Below are positions 16,313 through 25,107 of a stretch of DNA of 64,000 bases, piece by piece. Position 1 is the first letter of the stretch. Every line of letters starts with the position of its first letter. The notes under the pieces are model-generated. The model was not told the DNA's origin, ran no database searches, and saw only the letters and a list, made by a program, of their open reading frames with translations. This DNA is from Micromonospora parva (GTDB lineage Bacteria; Actinomycetota; Actinomycetes; Mycobacteriales; Micromonosporaceae): the NCBI RefSeq assembly GCF_000718515.1, contig NZ_JNZS01000009.1, forward strand, positions 248,001 to 312,000. Direction: 5' to 3'. The translations under genes and the position numbers were made by a program.

Positions 16313-17359
16313 TCAGATCAACTGGCCGGCGTAGCCGGGTGCGGTGAGGAGCCGGTCGTCGCCGCTGGCCGCGTACGCGTCGAGGATCGCGTCGGCCAGC
16401 TTGACCACGTGCTCGTCGCCGTGCCGGGCCGCGCGGGCGAAGACCTCCGCTGGCGTCGCCGGGGCCACCGTCGGTGGCGCGATGCCGTCGGCCGGGGCGT
16501 ACACCGAGGTCATGGCCGCCGTCGCGGCCCAGGCCGCGGTGAGGCTTGGCGCCCACAGGGCCCGGTCCAGAGCCGGCAGGGTACGCAGCACAGCGGTCGG
16601 CGCGGTCACCGCGTGCACCAGCATGACCGGGTTGGTGTGCCCGAAGCGCAGGTAGTCCAGGCCGGCCCGGTGCACCAGCGTGGTGAGCCCGCGCTGCGCC
16701 TCGGCTGGGCTCCGCGCCGGTCGCAGCGCCGCGAGCGCCGGCTCCCACCGGGGTACGTCCGGCAGCCGGCCCAGCCGATCCCGGATGCCCCCGGTCTGGT
16801 CGTCGATCCGCGGCACCCCGGCCAGCGCGGCCGCCACGTCGACGTCGCTGGTGCCCGACTGCTCCGGATTGCCGGCGAGCAGTTGGTCGGTGCCGGGGAT
16901 CGGCTGCCAGCGGGCCGCCCAGTAGCCGAGGGCCTGGCCCAACTCGGCGAGCCGCAGTGGGTTCTCGTCGGCCGAGTCGAGCGCGCGTACGGCGTGCCCG
17001 ACCCGGATCACCCCGTGGGTGGCACCGGCGGCGATGCCCGGCAGCAGCCGGGGCCACCAGGTGCCGAGCACCGCGCGCCACGGGTGTTCGCGCAGTTGGC
17101 CGTCGAAGTAGGTCAACCAGTCGCCGGCGCGCTTCGGGTCGCCCAGCGCTGACCGCCAGTCGTCGATCGGGTGCAGCCCCCGGGGCAGTTCGTCGAGGCG
17201 GCCGAGGTAGTCGTCGAGCCAGCGGTGCACCCGTTGCTGGTGCCCGTGCCGGACCAACGCCTCGACTGCCATCGGCCCGTGGTTGGACAACCAGCCCTCG
17301 AACTCGGGGCCGGTGCGGTGCAGTCGCTCGTACGCCTCGTCGAGAACTCCGTCACTCAT
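16313..17359 (-). CDS. Questin oxidase-like family protein
   Basis: A 348-residue protein resembling the questin oxidase-like family (DUF4243). The N-terminal LHRTGPEFEGWLSNHGPMAVEALVRHGH is characteristic, followed by HRWLDDYLGRL and a C-terminal section with DEHVVKLADAILDAYAASGD. Several conserved histidines are present. Fungal members open an anthraquinone ring by Baeyer-Villiger-type oxidation; the bacterial substrate is unknown. The gene lies 33 bp downstream of the phosphoribosyltransferase gene, with a 16-bp palindrome in the junction. Confidence 0.75.
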   Translation of the reverse strand: MSDGVLDEAYERLHRTGPEFEGWLSNHGPMAVEALVRHGHQQRVHRWLDDYLGRLDELPRGLHPIDDWRSALGDPKRAGDWLTYFDGQLREHPWRAVLGTWWPRLLPGIAAGATHGVIRVGHAVRALDSADENPLRLAELGQALGYWAARWQPIPGTDQLLAGNPEQSGTSDVDVAAALAGVPRIDDQTGGIRDRLGRLPDVPRWEPALAALRPARSPAEAQRGLTTLVHRAGLDYLRFGHTNPVMLVHAVTAPTAVLRTLPALDRALWAPSLTAAWAATAAMTSVYAPADGIAPPTVAPATPAEVFARAARHGDEHVVKLADAILDAYAASGDDRLLTAPGYAGQLI

Positions 17360-17383
17360 CAGTCGATCGTCAATGCTGAACCT

Positions 17384-17399
17384 CGCTTGAGGTCAAGCG
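17384..17399. promoter_or_regulatory. 16-bp inverted repeat CGCTTGA-GG-TCAAGCG
   Basis: A perfect 7-bp inverted repeat with a 2-bp spacer lies across the end of the phosphoribosyltransferase gene, 25 bp upstream of the questin-oxidase-like start. It could be an operator for the downstream gene. The half-site resembles HspR half-sites, but the 2-bp spacing does not fit the 7-bp HspR spacing. Confidence 0.35.
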
Positions 17400-17944
17400 G
17401 GCAGATCGGCGGCGGCGATCAGGCCGGTGATCCGGAGGTCGGCCGCGACGTCGGGCGGGCAGTCCACCGCCACCACGGCGGTGCCCAGCACCTCGGCGCC
17501 CCGTGCGGCGCAGATGTCGTAGAGGGCGCGTAGCTGCGCGCCGGTGCGCACCCAGTCGTCCACCACCAGCACCCGGTCGTCGGGGCCGAGGTGTCGGTCC
17601 CGTACGGCGAGGTCGACGCGTCGGCCCCGGTAGTCCGGTGGGCTCTGGGCCCAGGTGAGCGGTCCGGCCGGCAGCCGTCCGTCACCGGGTTTGTGTGCGG
17701 CCACGAAGCCGACCCCGAGGGCGGTGGCGGCCAACGGCCCCAGCAGCAGCCCGGTGACGGCCGGCGCGAGCACCACGGTGGGCCGGGCGGCCCGGTAGGG
17801 CGCGACCAGGGCCGGTCCCAGTTCGGCCAGCACCGTCGGGTCCCGCCACCAACCGGAGATGTCGCTGACCAGGTGACTGGTGCCCGGGCCGGGGTCGATC
17901 CACCGGAACAGGGCGGCCAGGCGTTCGGTCAGCTCGGAGGGCAT
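17393..17944 (-). CDS. Phosphoribosyltransferase family protein (APRT-like)
   Basis: A 183-residue type I PRTase. The PRPP-binding loop is [14 protein letters not shown] (about residues 134-147), in the order hydrophobic strand, Asp-Asp and a T-G loop. An upstream flexible region ([28 protein letters not shown]) precedes it. The base specificity cannot be told. Asp-Asp-Trp replaces the usual E/D-D-x, a modest deviation. ATG 17944 gives [19 protein letters not shown]. It is divergent from the RlpA-like gene. Confidence 0.8.
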   Translation of the reverse strand: MPSELTERLAALFRWIDPGPGTSHLVSDISGWWRDPTVLAELGPALVAPYRAARPTVVLAPAVTGLLLGPLAATALGVGFVAAHKPGDGRLPAGPLTWAQSPPDYRGRRVDLAVRDRHLGPDDRVLVVDDWVRTGAQLRALYDICAARGAEVLGTAVVAVDCPPDVAADLRITGLIAAADLPA

Positions 17945-18131
17945 CCGCTCATCCTGCGGTACGGACGGTGGGTCCCGCCGCACCCGGGCCGCCCGGCCCA
18001 CCCCGGATCGGATGATCGGCTACACGTACCTGTGCAAATGCGGGCATAGCACCATGATCACGTTGACTTCGGAAGTGCTTCTCTCGTTACGGTCCGACCC
18101 GGTTTGTTCAGACGACGAAAGGACCGGGCCG

Positions 18132-18770
18132 GTGGCAGGCAGGCACTCCCGTACCCGCATCTTCTCCTCCCCGGCGGGCATCGTGGCCACCGCGGCGGTC
18201 GGCGTCGCCCTCGCGGTCGGCGGCACCGTCGGTGCCGTGCAGCTGGCCTCCGGCTCCGACCAGTCGGGGCAGGTTGCTCTCGACCTCACCCCGACCACCG
18301 CCGCGAGCAGCCTCACCCCCAGCTCCCCAAGCGTCTCCCCGAGCGCCAGCGCCTCGCCCAGCGCGACCGCAAGCCCGTCGGCGACCCGGTCGCAGCAGGC
18401 CGCCTCCCGGAGCAAGGAGCGCACCACGTCGCCGAAGCCGAAGCCGAAGCCGACCGCGAAGAAGACCACGGCCGCGGCGAAGGTGCTGGAGAGCGGTTCG
18501 TGCGGTGCCTCGTTCTATTCCGACGGGCAGCTCACCGCCAACGGCGAGTCGTTCAACCCTGACGCGCTGACCGCCGCGCACAAGACACTGCCGTTCAACA
18601 CCAAGGTCCGGGTGACCAACCCGGCCAACGGCAAGTCGGTGACGGTGCGGATCAACGACCGCGGCCCGTTCATCGACGGCCGCTGCCTGGATCTCTCCCG
18701 GGCCGCCTTCGCCACCATCGCCTCGGTCGACGTGGGCGCGCTCACCGTCCGCTACGAGGTTCTCGGCTGA
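18132..18770 (+). CDS. RlpA-like double-psi beta-barrel secreted/membrane-anchored protein
   Basis: A 212-residue protein. An N-terminal hydrophobic helix (about 12-38) is followed by a Ser/Pro/Thr/Ala linker rich in SPSAS repeats and a Lys-Pro stretch. The C-terminal RlpA-like DPBB domain (about 122-212) has [43 protein letters not shown] and [21 protein letters not shown]. RlpA proteins cleave denuded peptidoglycan or bind septal wall. The key Asp of NDRGPF and the catalytic-type Asp-Gly pairs are present. GTG 18132 has GAAAGGA (18117-18123) at proper spacing. Confidence 0.87.
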   Translation: MAGRHSRTRIFSSPAGIVATAAVGVALAVGGTVGAVQLASGSDQSGQVALDLTPTTAASSLTPSSPSVSPSASASPSATASPSATRSQQAASRSKERTTSPKPKPKPTAKKTTAAAKVLESGSCGASFYSDGQLTANGESFNPDALTAAHKTLPFNTKVRVTNPANGKSVTVRINDRGPFIDGRCLDLSRAAFATIASVDVGALTVRYEVLG

Positions 18771-18973
18771 GCGGCGCGGACGACGCCGATTCGGTCAGCC
18801 GACTGGGCCGGCCGGACAGAACCTGCTCGGACGACGGGTCAGGTTCATTCACCGGTTCACGTGGATCAGGCAAACTGTCAGTCGTACCCACGCGACTCCT
18901 CCAGTCGGGCCGCCGCCCGCTGAGCCCCGGATCCCGCGCCGGCCTCGGCGCGGCCCTCGTTCTGCTCGCGATC

Positions 18974-19999
18974 GTGTCGGCGGTGGAGGTGGCGGACGGC
19001 CGGGAGGTGCACTACGTCGCGCTCCTGGCCGCCGCACCGGTGCTCGCCGCGGCCCTGGCGTCCTGGCTGGTGGTCCTGGGGGTGGGCGTCGCGGCGACTC
19101 TGGTCAGCGTCGGCTTCGCGCTGGTCGCGCCGAAGGTTTCGTTGGACACCTCGGTCAACGTTGTCGCGGTCGCGCTCGTCACCGCGTTGGCAGTGGCGGT
19201 GGCCTGGGTTCGCCAGCGGCAGGCCGAGCGGATCGTCGAGCTGACCAAACTCGCCTCGGTGGCCCAGCAGGCGGTGTTGCGCCCGCTCGGACCGCAGGTC
19301 GGCACGCTCTCGGTAGCGGGGCGTTACATCTCCTCCACCGCGACGGCCGAGATCGGCGGCGACCTGTACGAGGCGATCGACACCCCCTACGGCGTACGCA
19401 TGATCATCGGTGACGTGCGAGGCAAGGGCCTGGACGCGGTCCGGCTGGCCAGCATCGTCCTCGGTTCCTACCGGCACGTGGCGTACGAGCGGGCCGACCT
19501 GCGGGCCGTCGTCGCCGACCTGGACCGGGCGGTGGCCCGCAACGTCGGGGACGAGGACTTCGTCACGGCGGCACTGGTCGAGGAGCGGGGCGGCACCCTG
19601 ACGATCGTCAACTGCGGGCATCCGCCGCCGCTGCTGCTGCGTCGGGGCGCGGTGATCCCGCTGGAACCGCCGGCCCCGGCGCCTCCGCTCGGGTTCATGC
19701 CGGTGGTCCGCCCCCGGGTCGAACGCCTGGAGCCCGGGGACAGGCTGCTGTTGTTCACCGACGGTCTCGGCGAGGCGCGGCGGGACGGCGAGTTCTTCCC
19801 CACCGCCGACCGGGCCTGGCGGCTGCTCGGCCATGGCACTGTCGCCGACGGGCTGGCGTCGCTGGAGACCGCCCTGGTCGAGTGGGTCCACGGCCGGCTC
19901 GACGACGACATCGCGCTGGTCCTGATGGAGTACGTGGGTGCTCGTACCAGCGCGGCCGTGGCCGTCCCGAGCTGGGAGGTCGGCGCCGCCGAGAGCTGA
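18974..19999 (+). CDS. Membrane PP2C-type (SpoIIE/RsbU-like) serine phosphatase
   Basis: At least 341 residues. Three or four N-terminal hydrophobic helices are followed by a linker ([26 protein letters not shown]) and a SpoIIE domain with [41 protein letters not shown], the metal-binding Gly-Asp pairs of PP2C enzymes. [12 protein letters not shown] and [14 protein letters not shown] complete the site, and DDIALVLME closes it. Such proteins dephosphorylate anti-anti-sigma factors. The start is uncertain: the frame stays open and hydrophobic upstream to about 18893 (SGRRPLSPGSRAGLGAALVLL) without an ATG, GTG or TTG, so the annotated GTG probably truncates the first helix. Confidence 0.85.
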   Translation: MSAVEVADGREVHYVALLAAAPVLAAALASWLVVLGVGVAATLVSVGFALVAPKVSLDTSVNVVAVALVTALAVAVAWVRQRQAERIVELTKLASVAQQAVLRPLGPQVGTLSVAGRYISSTATAEIGGDLYEAIDTPYGVRMIIGDVRGKGLDAVRLASIVLGSYRHVAYERADLRAVVADLDRAVARNVGDEDFVTAALVEERGGTLTIVNCGHPPPLLLRRGAVIPLEPPAPAPPLGFMPVVRPRVERLEPGDRLLLFTDGLGEARRDGEFFPTADRAWRLLGHGTVADGLASLETALVEWVHGRLDDDIALVLMEYVGARTSAAVAVPSWEVGAAES

Positions 20000-20050
20000 C
20001 TCGGCCGGCGGCACCGCAGGTGTGTAATCGCCGTCACTTGGGTGATCCGC

Positions 20051-20100
20051 TTGTCGCTGCCTACCCGCGAGTAATACAGTCTGGGTTACTGATCGGTAAC
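20051..20100 (+). promoter_or_regulatory. Promoter and 16-bp operator of the acyl-CoA dehydrogenase gene
   Basis: TTGTCG (20051-20056) and TACAGT (20075-20080) are 18 bp apart. Just downstream, GTTAC-TGATCG-GTAAC (20085-20100) is a near-perfect 16-bp palindrome with one mismatched pair, covering the expected transcription start. The layout suggests repression by a dimeric regulator, as TetR-family fatty-acid regulators do. The regulator is not identifiable here. Confidence 0.55.
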
Positions 20101-20127
20101 ACCTGTCCGGAAGCGGGGCCAGCGAGC

Positions 20128-21984
20128 ATGACCCACTACAAGAGCAACCTGCGGGATCTCGAGTTCAACCTGTTCGAGGTCTTCGGGGCGGACCGGGCGT
20201 TCGGCCAGGCGCCGTACTCGGAACTCGACGCCGACACGGCCCGCACCTTCCTCGCCGAGCTGGACCGCCTCGCCCGCGAGGATCTGGCCGCCAGCTACAC
20301 GGACAGTGACCGCAACCCGCCGGTCTTCGATCCGGCCACGCACACCGCGCCGCTGCCGGAGTCGTTCAAGAAGTCGTACCAGGCGTTCATGGACTCCGAG
20401 TTCTGGCGCCTGGACCTGCCGCCGCACCTGGGTGGCACCACTGCGCCGCGCGCCCTCTGGTGGGCCCTCGCCGAGCTGGTGCTCGGCTCGAACGCCCCCA
20501 TCTGGATGTACGCCTCGGGTCCGTCCTTCGCGCACGTGCTGGAGGTCGAGGGCACCGAGCAGCAGAAGCGGTGGGCCAAGCTCTTCATCGACAAGCAGTG
20601 GGGCTCCACAATGGTGCTCACCGAGCCGGACGCCGGCTCGGACGTCGGCGCCGGCCGCGCCCGCGCCATCCAGCAGCCGGACGGCTCGTGGCACATCGAG
20701 GGTGTGAAGCGCTTCATCACCTCCGGTGAGCACGACCTCACCGACAACATCGTGCACTACGTGCTGGCCCGCCCGGTGGGCGTGGAGGGGGTCGGTGGCC
20801 CCGGCACCAAGGGCCTGTCGCTCTTCGTGGTGCCGAAGTTCCACTTCGACGAGACCACCGGCGAGCTGGGCGAGCGCAACGGCGTCTACGCCACCAACGT
20901 CGAGCACAAGATGGGCCTGAAGGTCTCCAACACCTGCGAGCTGACCTTCGGCGAGCACGGCGTACCGGCCAAGGGCTGGCTGCTGGGCGACAAGCACGAC
21001 GGCATCCGGCAGATGTTCATGATCATCGAGTACGCCCGGATGCTGGTCGGCACCAAGGCCATCGCCACCCTCTCCACCGGCTACCTCAACGCCCTGGAGT
21101 ACGCGAAGAACCGGGTGCAGGGCGCCGACCTGATCCAGCAGGCGGACAAGACCGCGCCCCGCGTCACCATCACCCACCACCCGGACGTGCGCCGCTCGCT
21201 GTTGATGCAGAAGTCGTACGCCGAGGGTCTGCGCGCCCTGGTCCTCTACACCGCCACCTGGCAGGACAAGGTCGCGATCGCCGAGGCGGCCGGCGACGAG
21301 AAGGCCACCAAGCTGGCGAAGCGGGTCAACGACCTGCTGCTGCCGCTGGTCAAGGGCGTTGGTTCGGAGCGGGCGTACGAACTGCTCGGGCACGAGGCCC
21401 TGCAGACCTTCGGCGGCTCCGGCTTCCTGCAGGACTACCCGCTGGAGCAGTACGTCCGGGACGCCAAGATCGACACCTTGTACGAGGGCACCACCGCCAT
21501 CCAGAGCCTGGACCTGATCTTCCGCAAGATCGTGCGGGACAACGGCAAGGCGCTGATGGCGGTGGCCGGCGAGATCCAGGAGTTCATCTCCTCCGAGGCG
21601 GGCAACGGTCAGCTCAAGGACGAGCGGCAGGCGCTCGGCAAGGCGCTCGCCGAGGTGCAGAACATCCTCGGTGTGATGACGGGCTGGCTGGGCGAGGCGC
21701 AGGGCGGCGACACCCGCGCCCTCTACAAGGTCGGGCTGAGCAGCCGGCGGTTCCTGCTGGCGATCGGCGACCTGGTGGTCGGTTGGCTGCTGCAGCGGCA
21801 GGCCGACGTGGCGCTGAAGGCGCTGGCCGGCGAGGTTTCCGCCAGTGACAAGGCGTTCTACACCGGCAAGGTGGCCGCTTCCCGCTTCTTCGCCCGTGAG
21901 GTGCTGCCCCGCATCGGTGCCGACCGGCGGATCATCGAGGGCACGGACCTCGACATCATGGACCTCCCGGAGGAGGCCTTCTGA
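20128..21984 (+). CDS. Long acyl-CoA dehydrogenase (FadE5-like)
   Basis: A 618-residue acyl-CoA dehydrogenase of the long class (about 600 residues, against 380 for the standard class). Landmarks are [17 protein letters not shown] (FAD and substrate contacts), a helical C-domain with [89 protein letters not shown] (catalytic Glu in YEGTTAIQ) and an extra C-terminal domain. It oxidises acyl-CoA thioesters in beta-oxidation. ATG 20128 is clear. A monocistronic unit is likely, with its own promoter, operator and terminator. Confidence 0.93.
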   Translation: MTHYKSNLRDLEFNLFEVFGADRAFGQAPYSELDADTARTFLAELDRLAREDLAASYTDSDRNPPVFDPATHTAPLPESFKKSYQAFMDSEFWRLDLPPHLGGTTAPRALWWALAELVLGSNAPIWMYASGPSFAHVLEVEGTEQQKRWAKLFIDKQWGSTMVLTEPDAGSDVGAGRARAIQQPDGSWHIEGVKRFITSGEHDLTDNIVHYVLARPVGVEGVGGPGTKGLSLFVVPKFHFDETTGELGERNGVYATNVEHKMGLKVSNTCELTFGEHGVPAKGWLLGDKHDGIRQMFMIIEYARMLVGTKAIATLSTGYLNALEYAKNRVQGADLIQQADKTAPRVTITHHPDVRRSLLMQKSYAEGLRALVLYTATWQDKVAIAEAAGDEKATKLAKRVNDLLLPLVKGVGSERAYELLGHEALQTFGGSGFLQDYPLEQYVRDAKIDTLYEGTTAIQSLDLIFRKIVRDNGKALMAVAGEIQEFISSEAGNGQLKDERQALGKALAEVQNILGVMTGWLGEAQGGDTRALYKVGLSSRRFLLAIGDLVVGWLLQRQADVALKALAGEVSASDKAFYTGKVAASRFFAREVLPRIGADRRIIEGTDLDIMDLPEEAF

Positions 21985-22034
21985 GCGTGCCACGGCACGT
22001 CTGACGGTTTCGGGTCGCACCACCCGACGCCGCA

Positions 22035-22067
22035 ACGGCCGGCGGGGCTGTCTGCCTCGCCGGCCGT
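22035..22067 (+). terminator. Hairpin downstream of the acyl-CoA dehydrogenase
   Basis: ACGGCCGGCG (22035-22044) pairs perfectly with CGCCGGCCGT (22058-22067) across a 13-nt loop, 50 bp after the stop codon. No U tract follows, which is usual in this GC range. Confidence 0.65.
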
Positions 22068-22196
22068 CGCCGTCCCACCCCGCGTCGGGCACGTATTCGG
22101 CGAGCCCGGTCGGGTATGCCGGTGGCGTGGCGGGTAACCGTCGCGTGACCTCGAAAGGGAACGCCCAGAGCCACCGCACGGGGGAGTGCAGCGCAC

Positions 22197-22466
22197 ATGG
22201 GTGTAGGTAGCGGCATTTTTCTCATCGCGATCGGCGCGATCCTGACCTTCGCGCTGAGAGCCAACGTCTGGTGGATCGACGTACGCGCGGTCGGCTGGGT
22301 GTTCATCCTGGCTGGGCTGGCCGTCCTGCTGACCACGCTCTGGTTCTGGCAGGACCGGCGCAAGCGGGCCCGAACCCTCATCGTGGAGGAGAACCGGCTG
22401 TCTCATCCGACGGCGATGATGCCGCCACCGCCGGACCCGCCGCCACCGACCGCGCCGCCGTCCTGA
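22197..22466 (+). CDS. DUF6458-like two-helix membrane protein, copy 1
   Basis: An 89-residue protein: MGVGSGIFLIAIGAILTFAL, then VWWIDVRAVGWVFILAGLAVLLTTLWFW, two membrane helices joined by a short outer loop, then a basic patch (DRRKRAR) and a Pro-rich tail. The layout matches small DUF6458-type actinobacterial membrane proteins of unknown role. A GGGGAG ribosome site precedes ATG 22197. A paralogue lies at 23176, with the SixA-like gene between them on the other strand. Confidence 0.8.
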   Translation: MGVGSGIFLIAIGAILTFALRANVWWIDVRAVGWVFILAGLAVLLTTLWFWQDRRKRARTLIVEENRLSHPTAMMPPPPDPPPPTAPPS

Positions 22467-22492
22467 TCCCCACCCAGGCTGGACGCGTACCG

Positions 22493-22527
22493 CTGAGCCA
22501 CCCGTCGACTGCCGGCGGGTGGCTCAG
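22493..22527. terminator. Bidirectional hairpin between convergent genes
   Basis: CTGAGCCACCCG (22493-22504) pairs perfectly with CGGGTGGCTCAG (22516-22527), a 12-bp stem with an 11-nt loop. It overlaps the stop codon of the SixA-like gene and follows the DUF6458-like gene by 27 bp. Confidence 0.7.
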
Positions 22528-23063
22528 TCGCGTGCGGTGTGGCGGGCCGTGAGCGGCGCTCCCGCCCTGCTCCACTGCGACCAGCCGACCGGGCAGCGGT
22601 GTACCGCCAACTCGGCGGTGCGCAACCCCCCGTCGTCGACACCCTCGGGGTCGAAGAGCGCCGAGAGCAGCGAGATGCCTGGATTGTGAGCAATGAGCAG
22701 TGCCGTGCGGGCCGCCGGGTCCACCGTGCGGACCAGCGACAACAACTCCTCGGGGTGCGCGTCGTACGCGCCCGGCTCATAACGGACGGTCGGGCGGGGA
22801 CCGGTCGGGCCACCCTCCGGCGGGGAACCGGTCATCCCCATCGCCACGCCGTGCCAGGTCTGCCGGGTGCGGCGGGCCGTCGAGCAGATCACCACGTCGG
22901 GCAGCAGCCCGTGGTGCGCCAACCAGGCCCCCGCCGCGGCCGCGTCGGCGGTCCCGCGGGCGCTCAATGGCCGTTCGGCGTCGTCCGCCGCGTCGTTGCC
23001 CTGCTCGGCCTTCGCGTGCCGCAGCAACACCAGTGTCCGTGTGTCGGGGTCGGCGTCCGTCAT
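22524..23063 (-). CDS. SixA-like histidine phosphatase
   Basis: A 179-residue histidine phosphatase superfamily protein. The catalytic LLRHAKAEQ places the phosphorylated His at residue 16, with RPLSARG and TARRTRQTW downstream. The second conserved His is in ALLIAHNPGISLL. SixA-type enzymes remove phosphate from protein histidines such as HPt domains; in actinobacteria the substrate is unknown. An insert of about 15 residues (GSPPEGGPTGPRPT) separates two core elements. ATG 23063 is clear. Confidence 0.88.
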   Translation of the reverse strand: MTDADPDTRTLVLLRHAKAEQGNDAADDAERPLSARGTADAAAAGAWLAHHGLLPDVVICSTARRTRQTWHGVAMGMTGSPPEGGPTGPRPTVRYEPGAYDAHPEELLSLVRTVDPAARTALLIAHNPGISLLSALFDPEGVDDGGLRTAELAVHRCPVGWSQWSRAGAPLTARHTARD

Positions 23064-23175
23064 GGTCCCAGCTTGCCCGATTGGCGATCTCCGTGCCGGG
23101 GTAAGTCGATGGATGCCGCACCCCTACCGACGGCCGCGGCGCGAGGTACGCCAGGTTCGAGCCGAGGAGCGAGAC

Positions 23176-23463
23176 ATGGGCATTGGTGGCAGCATCTTCT
23201 TGATCGCGATAGGCGCGATCTTCGCGTTCGCAGTGGAGGCCGACCTGGGTTGGCTTGACCTGTCAGTGGTCGGCTGGGTGCTGATGCTGGCCGGCGTCGC
23301 CGGTCTGCTCGTCACCCTCTACTTCTGGAGCAGCCGCCGCCGCGCGGTGGTCGCCGCGCCGGTGCGCGAGGAGCGCGTGGTGGCCGACCGGGTCGTTCCG
23401 GTCCAGAACGACCAGGTCGTGCAGGAGTACCGCGAGGTGCGTAGGCCGGGCCGACCGGTCTGA
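23176..23463 (+). CDS. DUF6458-like two-helix membrane protein, copy 2
   Basis: A 95-residue protein with the same plan as the gene at 22197: MGIGGSIFLIAIGAIFAFAVEADLGWLDLSVVGWVLMLAGVAGLLVTLYFW. A charged tail with repeated Val-Arg motifs (EERVVADRVVPVQNDQVVQEYREVRR) follows. Helix 1 and the GWV-LAG-A-LL core are nearly identical in both copies; the tails differ. Function is unknown. The start at ATG 23176 is behind GAGGAGCGAG. Confidence 0.83.
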   Translation: MGIGGSIFLIAIGAIFAFAVEADLGWLDLSVVGWVLMLAGVAGLLVTLYFWSSRRRAVVAAPVREERVVADRVVPVQNDQVVQEYREVRRPGRPV

Positions 23464-23479
23464 TCCTCGCTCACGCACT

Positions 23480-23509
23480 CCGGGGTCCCGCAGCGTCGCG
23501 GGGCCCCGG
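23480..23509. terminator. Hairpin between convergent genes
   Basis: CCGGGGTCCCGC (23480-23491) pairs with GCGGGGCCCCGG (23498-23509) with a single G-U pair and a 6-nt loop, 17 bp after the DUF6458-like stop codon. It probably serves that gene. Confidence 0.7.
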
Positions 23510-23614
23510 CTCGCGTTCGGCCCCAGCTTCGGAGCCGCGCCCCCGCGCCCCCGCGGATCGTGAGGTGGGATGCGGTGCCCGATCCCGGGGGAGCCGCCGA
23601 TCCCGGAGTTCGGG

Positions 23615-24292
23615 TCAGGCGAAAAGCGCGAAGTAGATGGCGATGTGGTGACAGAGCGCCGCCAGCAGCGTGCAGGCGTGGAAGAACTCGTGGTGGCCGA
23701 AGACGGTCGGCCACGGATTGGGCCGCCGCAACGCGTAGAAGACCGCGCCCACGCTGTAGATCGCGCCGCCGACGACCAGCAGCACCAGCGCCGCGACGCC
23801 GCCGCCGTGCAGGATCTCCGGCAGCATGGCCACCGCCACCCAGCCCAGCGCCAGGTAGAGCGGCGCGGACACCCAGCGCGGGGCGTGCGGCCAGACCACC
23901 TTGACCGCCACGCCGGCCAGCGCGCCACCCCAGACCAGGGCCAGCATCACCGTGGCAGGCCGGGGCGCGAGCAGCATCACGCAGAGCGGTGTGTACGTGC
24001 CGGCGATGAACACGAAGATCATCGAGTGGTCCATCCGGCGCATCAGCTGGTAGCCGCGCTCCGACCACACCCGACGGTGGTACAACGCGCTCGTGCCGAA
24101 GAGCCCGCAGACCGTCAGGCTGTAGATGAGGCAGCTCACCAGTGGCGCCCATCCCGGCCTGGTGGCGGCGATCGAGCAGAGCACGATGCCGCAGACCACG
24201 GCGACGAAGAAGGCGTACGTGTGGAGCCAGCCGCGCATCCGAGGCTTACCGATGTCGACCGGCTTCAGGCGAAGCGGGGCGGAGGTGGTCAC
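23615..24292 (-). CDS. Hemolysin III (HlyIII/PAQR) family membrane protein
   Basis: A 225-residue seven-helix membrane protein. It carries the PAQR metal motifs: GTSALYHRRVW early, MRRMDHSMIFVFIAGTYTP in the second block, and GHHEFFHACTLLAALCHHIAIY near the C-terminus with the HxxxH pair. These histidines and the Asp should bind a zinc ion within the membrane. Family members have hydrolase-like or receptor roles. It ends close to the convergent DUF6458-like gene and is divergent from pxpB. Confidence 0.9.
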   Translation of the reverse strand: MTTSAPLRLKPVDIGKPRMRGWLHTYAFFVAVVCGIVLCSIAATRPGWAPLVSCLIYSLTVCGLFGTSALYHRRVWSERGYQLMRRMDHSMIFVFIAGTYTPLCVMLLAPRPATVMLALVWGGALAGVAVKVVWPHAPRWVSAPLYLALGWVAVAMLPEILHGGGVAALVLLVVGGAIYSVGAVFYALRRPNPWPTVFGHHEFFHACTLLAALCHHIAIYFALFA

Positions 24293-24399
24293 CTAGCCAG
24301 GTTACGACACCGTAGGTTACTTGTAAGTAGTGGCGTTGGTGACACCGGGCACCATCACCGTGAACACCGGATCGGCGGCACATCGGCGAGGATGAGCGG

Positions 24400-25107
24400 A
24401 TGCGGATCCGACCGGTCGGGGCGCACGCCCTGCTCCTCGACTGCACCACGCCCACCGACGTCCCCGAGGCCGCGCTCGTCGAAGCGTGGCGCAGCGAACT
24501 GTGGCGGCGTCGGGAACGGGGCGACCTGATCGCCGTCGAGATCGTGCCGGCGGCCCGGACCGTGCTGCTCGACGGCCTGCCCGACCCGACCGCCACCGCC
24601 CGGCAGCTGACCCGATGGGCGTCCGCCGTCGCCGCCGCGGCCACCGGCCCCGAGCACACCAGAGCCGCAGGCCACAACGCCGACGCCGACGCCGACGCCA
24701 GCGCCGCCGCCAACCCCGACGCCGACGCGGCGGACGTGGTCGTGCCCGTCTCCTTCGACGGGCCGGACCTGCCGGCGGTGGCCGACCACTGGGGCGTGGA
24801 CGTGTCAGCGGTGCGGCAGCGGATCACCAGCACCAGGTTCCGGGTCGCGTTCTGCGGCTTCGCCCCCGGCTTTCCCTACCTGACCGGGCTGCCCGCCGAG
24901 TTGGCGCTGCCCCGGCTGGCCACGCCCCGACCCCGGGTCCCGGCCGGCTCGGTCGCGCTGGCCGGCCCGTACGCCGGCATCTATCCGGGCGCGTCGCCCG
25001 GCGGCTGGCAGCTGGTCGGCCGGACCGACCTGGTGCTGTTCGACGTCGCCGCCGATCCGCCGGCCCGCCTCAACCCGGGCACCACCGTCCGGATGGTGGC
25101 GGCGTGA
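24400..25107 (+). CDS. pxpB: 5-oxoprolinase subunit PxpB
   Basis: A 235-residue protein of the KipI/allophanate hydrolase subunit 1 family: MRIRPVGAHALLLDC at the N-terminus, VVVPVSFDGPDLPAVADHWG, then TRFRVAFCGFAPGFPYLTGLP and the PRVPAGSVALAGPYAGIYPGASPGGWQLVGRT core. It works with PxpC and PxpA to hydrolyse 5-oxoproline to glutamate using ATP. An unusual Ala/Asp/Asn-rich insert (NADADADASAAANPDADAADV) from a GCCGAC microsatellite (about 24676-24735) sits between the two halves. The stop overlaps the GTG of pxpC by 4 bp. Confidence 0.92.
   Translation: MRIRPVGAHALLLDCTTPTDVPEAALVEAWRSELWRRRERGDLIAVEIVPAARTVLLDGLPDPTATARQLTRWASAVAAAATGPEHTRAAGHNADADADASAAANPDADAADVVVPVSFDGPDLPAVADHWGVDVSAVRQRITSTRFRVAFCGFAPGFPYLTGLPAELALPRLATPRPRVPAGSVALAGPYAGIYPGASPGGWQLVGRTDLVLFDVAADPPARLNPGTTVRMVAA

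Noticed and set aside
17945..18131. Possible ydaO-type riboswitch before the RlpA-like gene, as known for some actinobacterial wall hydrolases
   Set aside because: The 187-bp leader lacks the conserved ydaO core elements and is rather short.
20086..22179. 697-residue minus-strand frame opposite the acyl-CoA dehydrogenase
   Set aside because: It is an antisense shadow caused by high GC at third positions. The sense strand is an unmistakable dehydrogenase.
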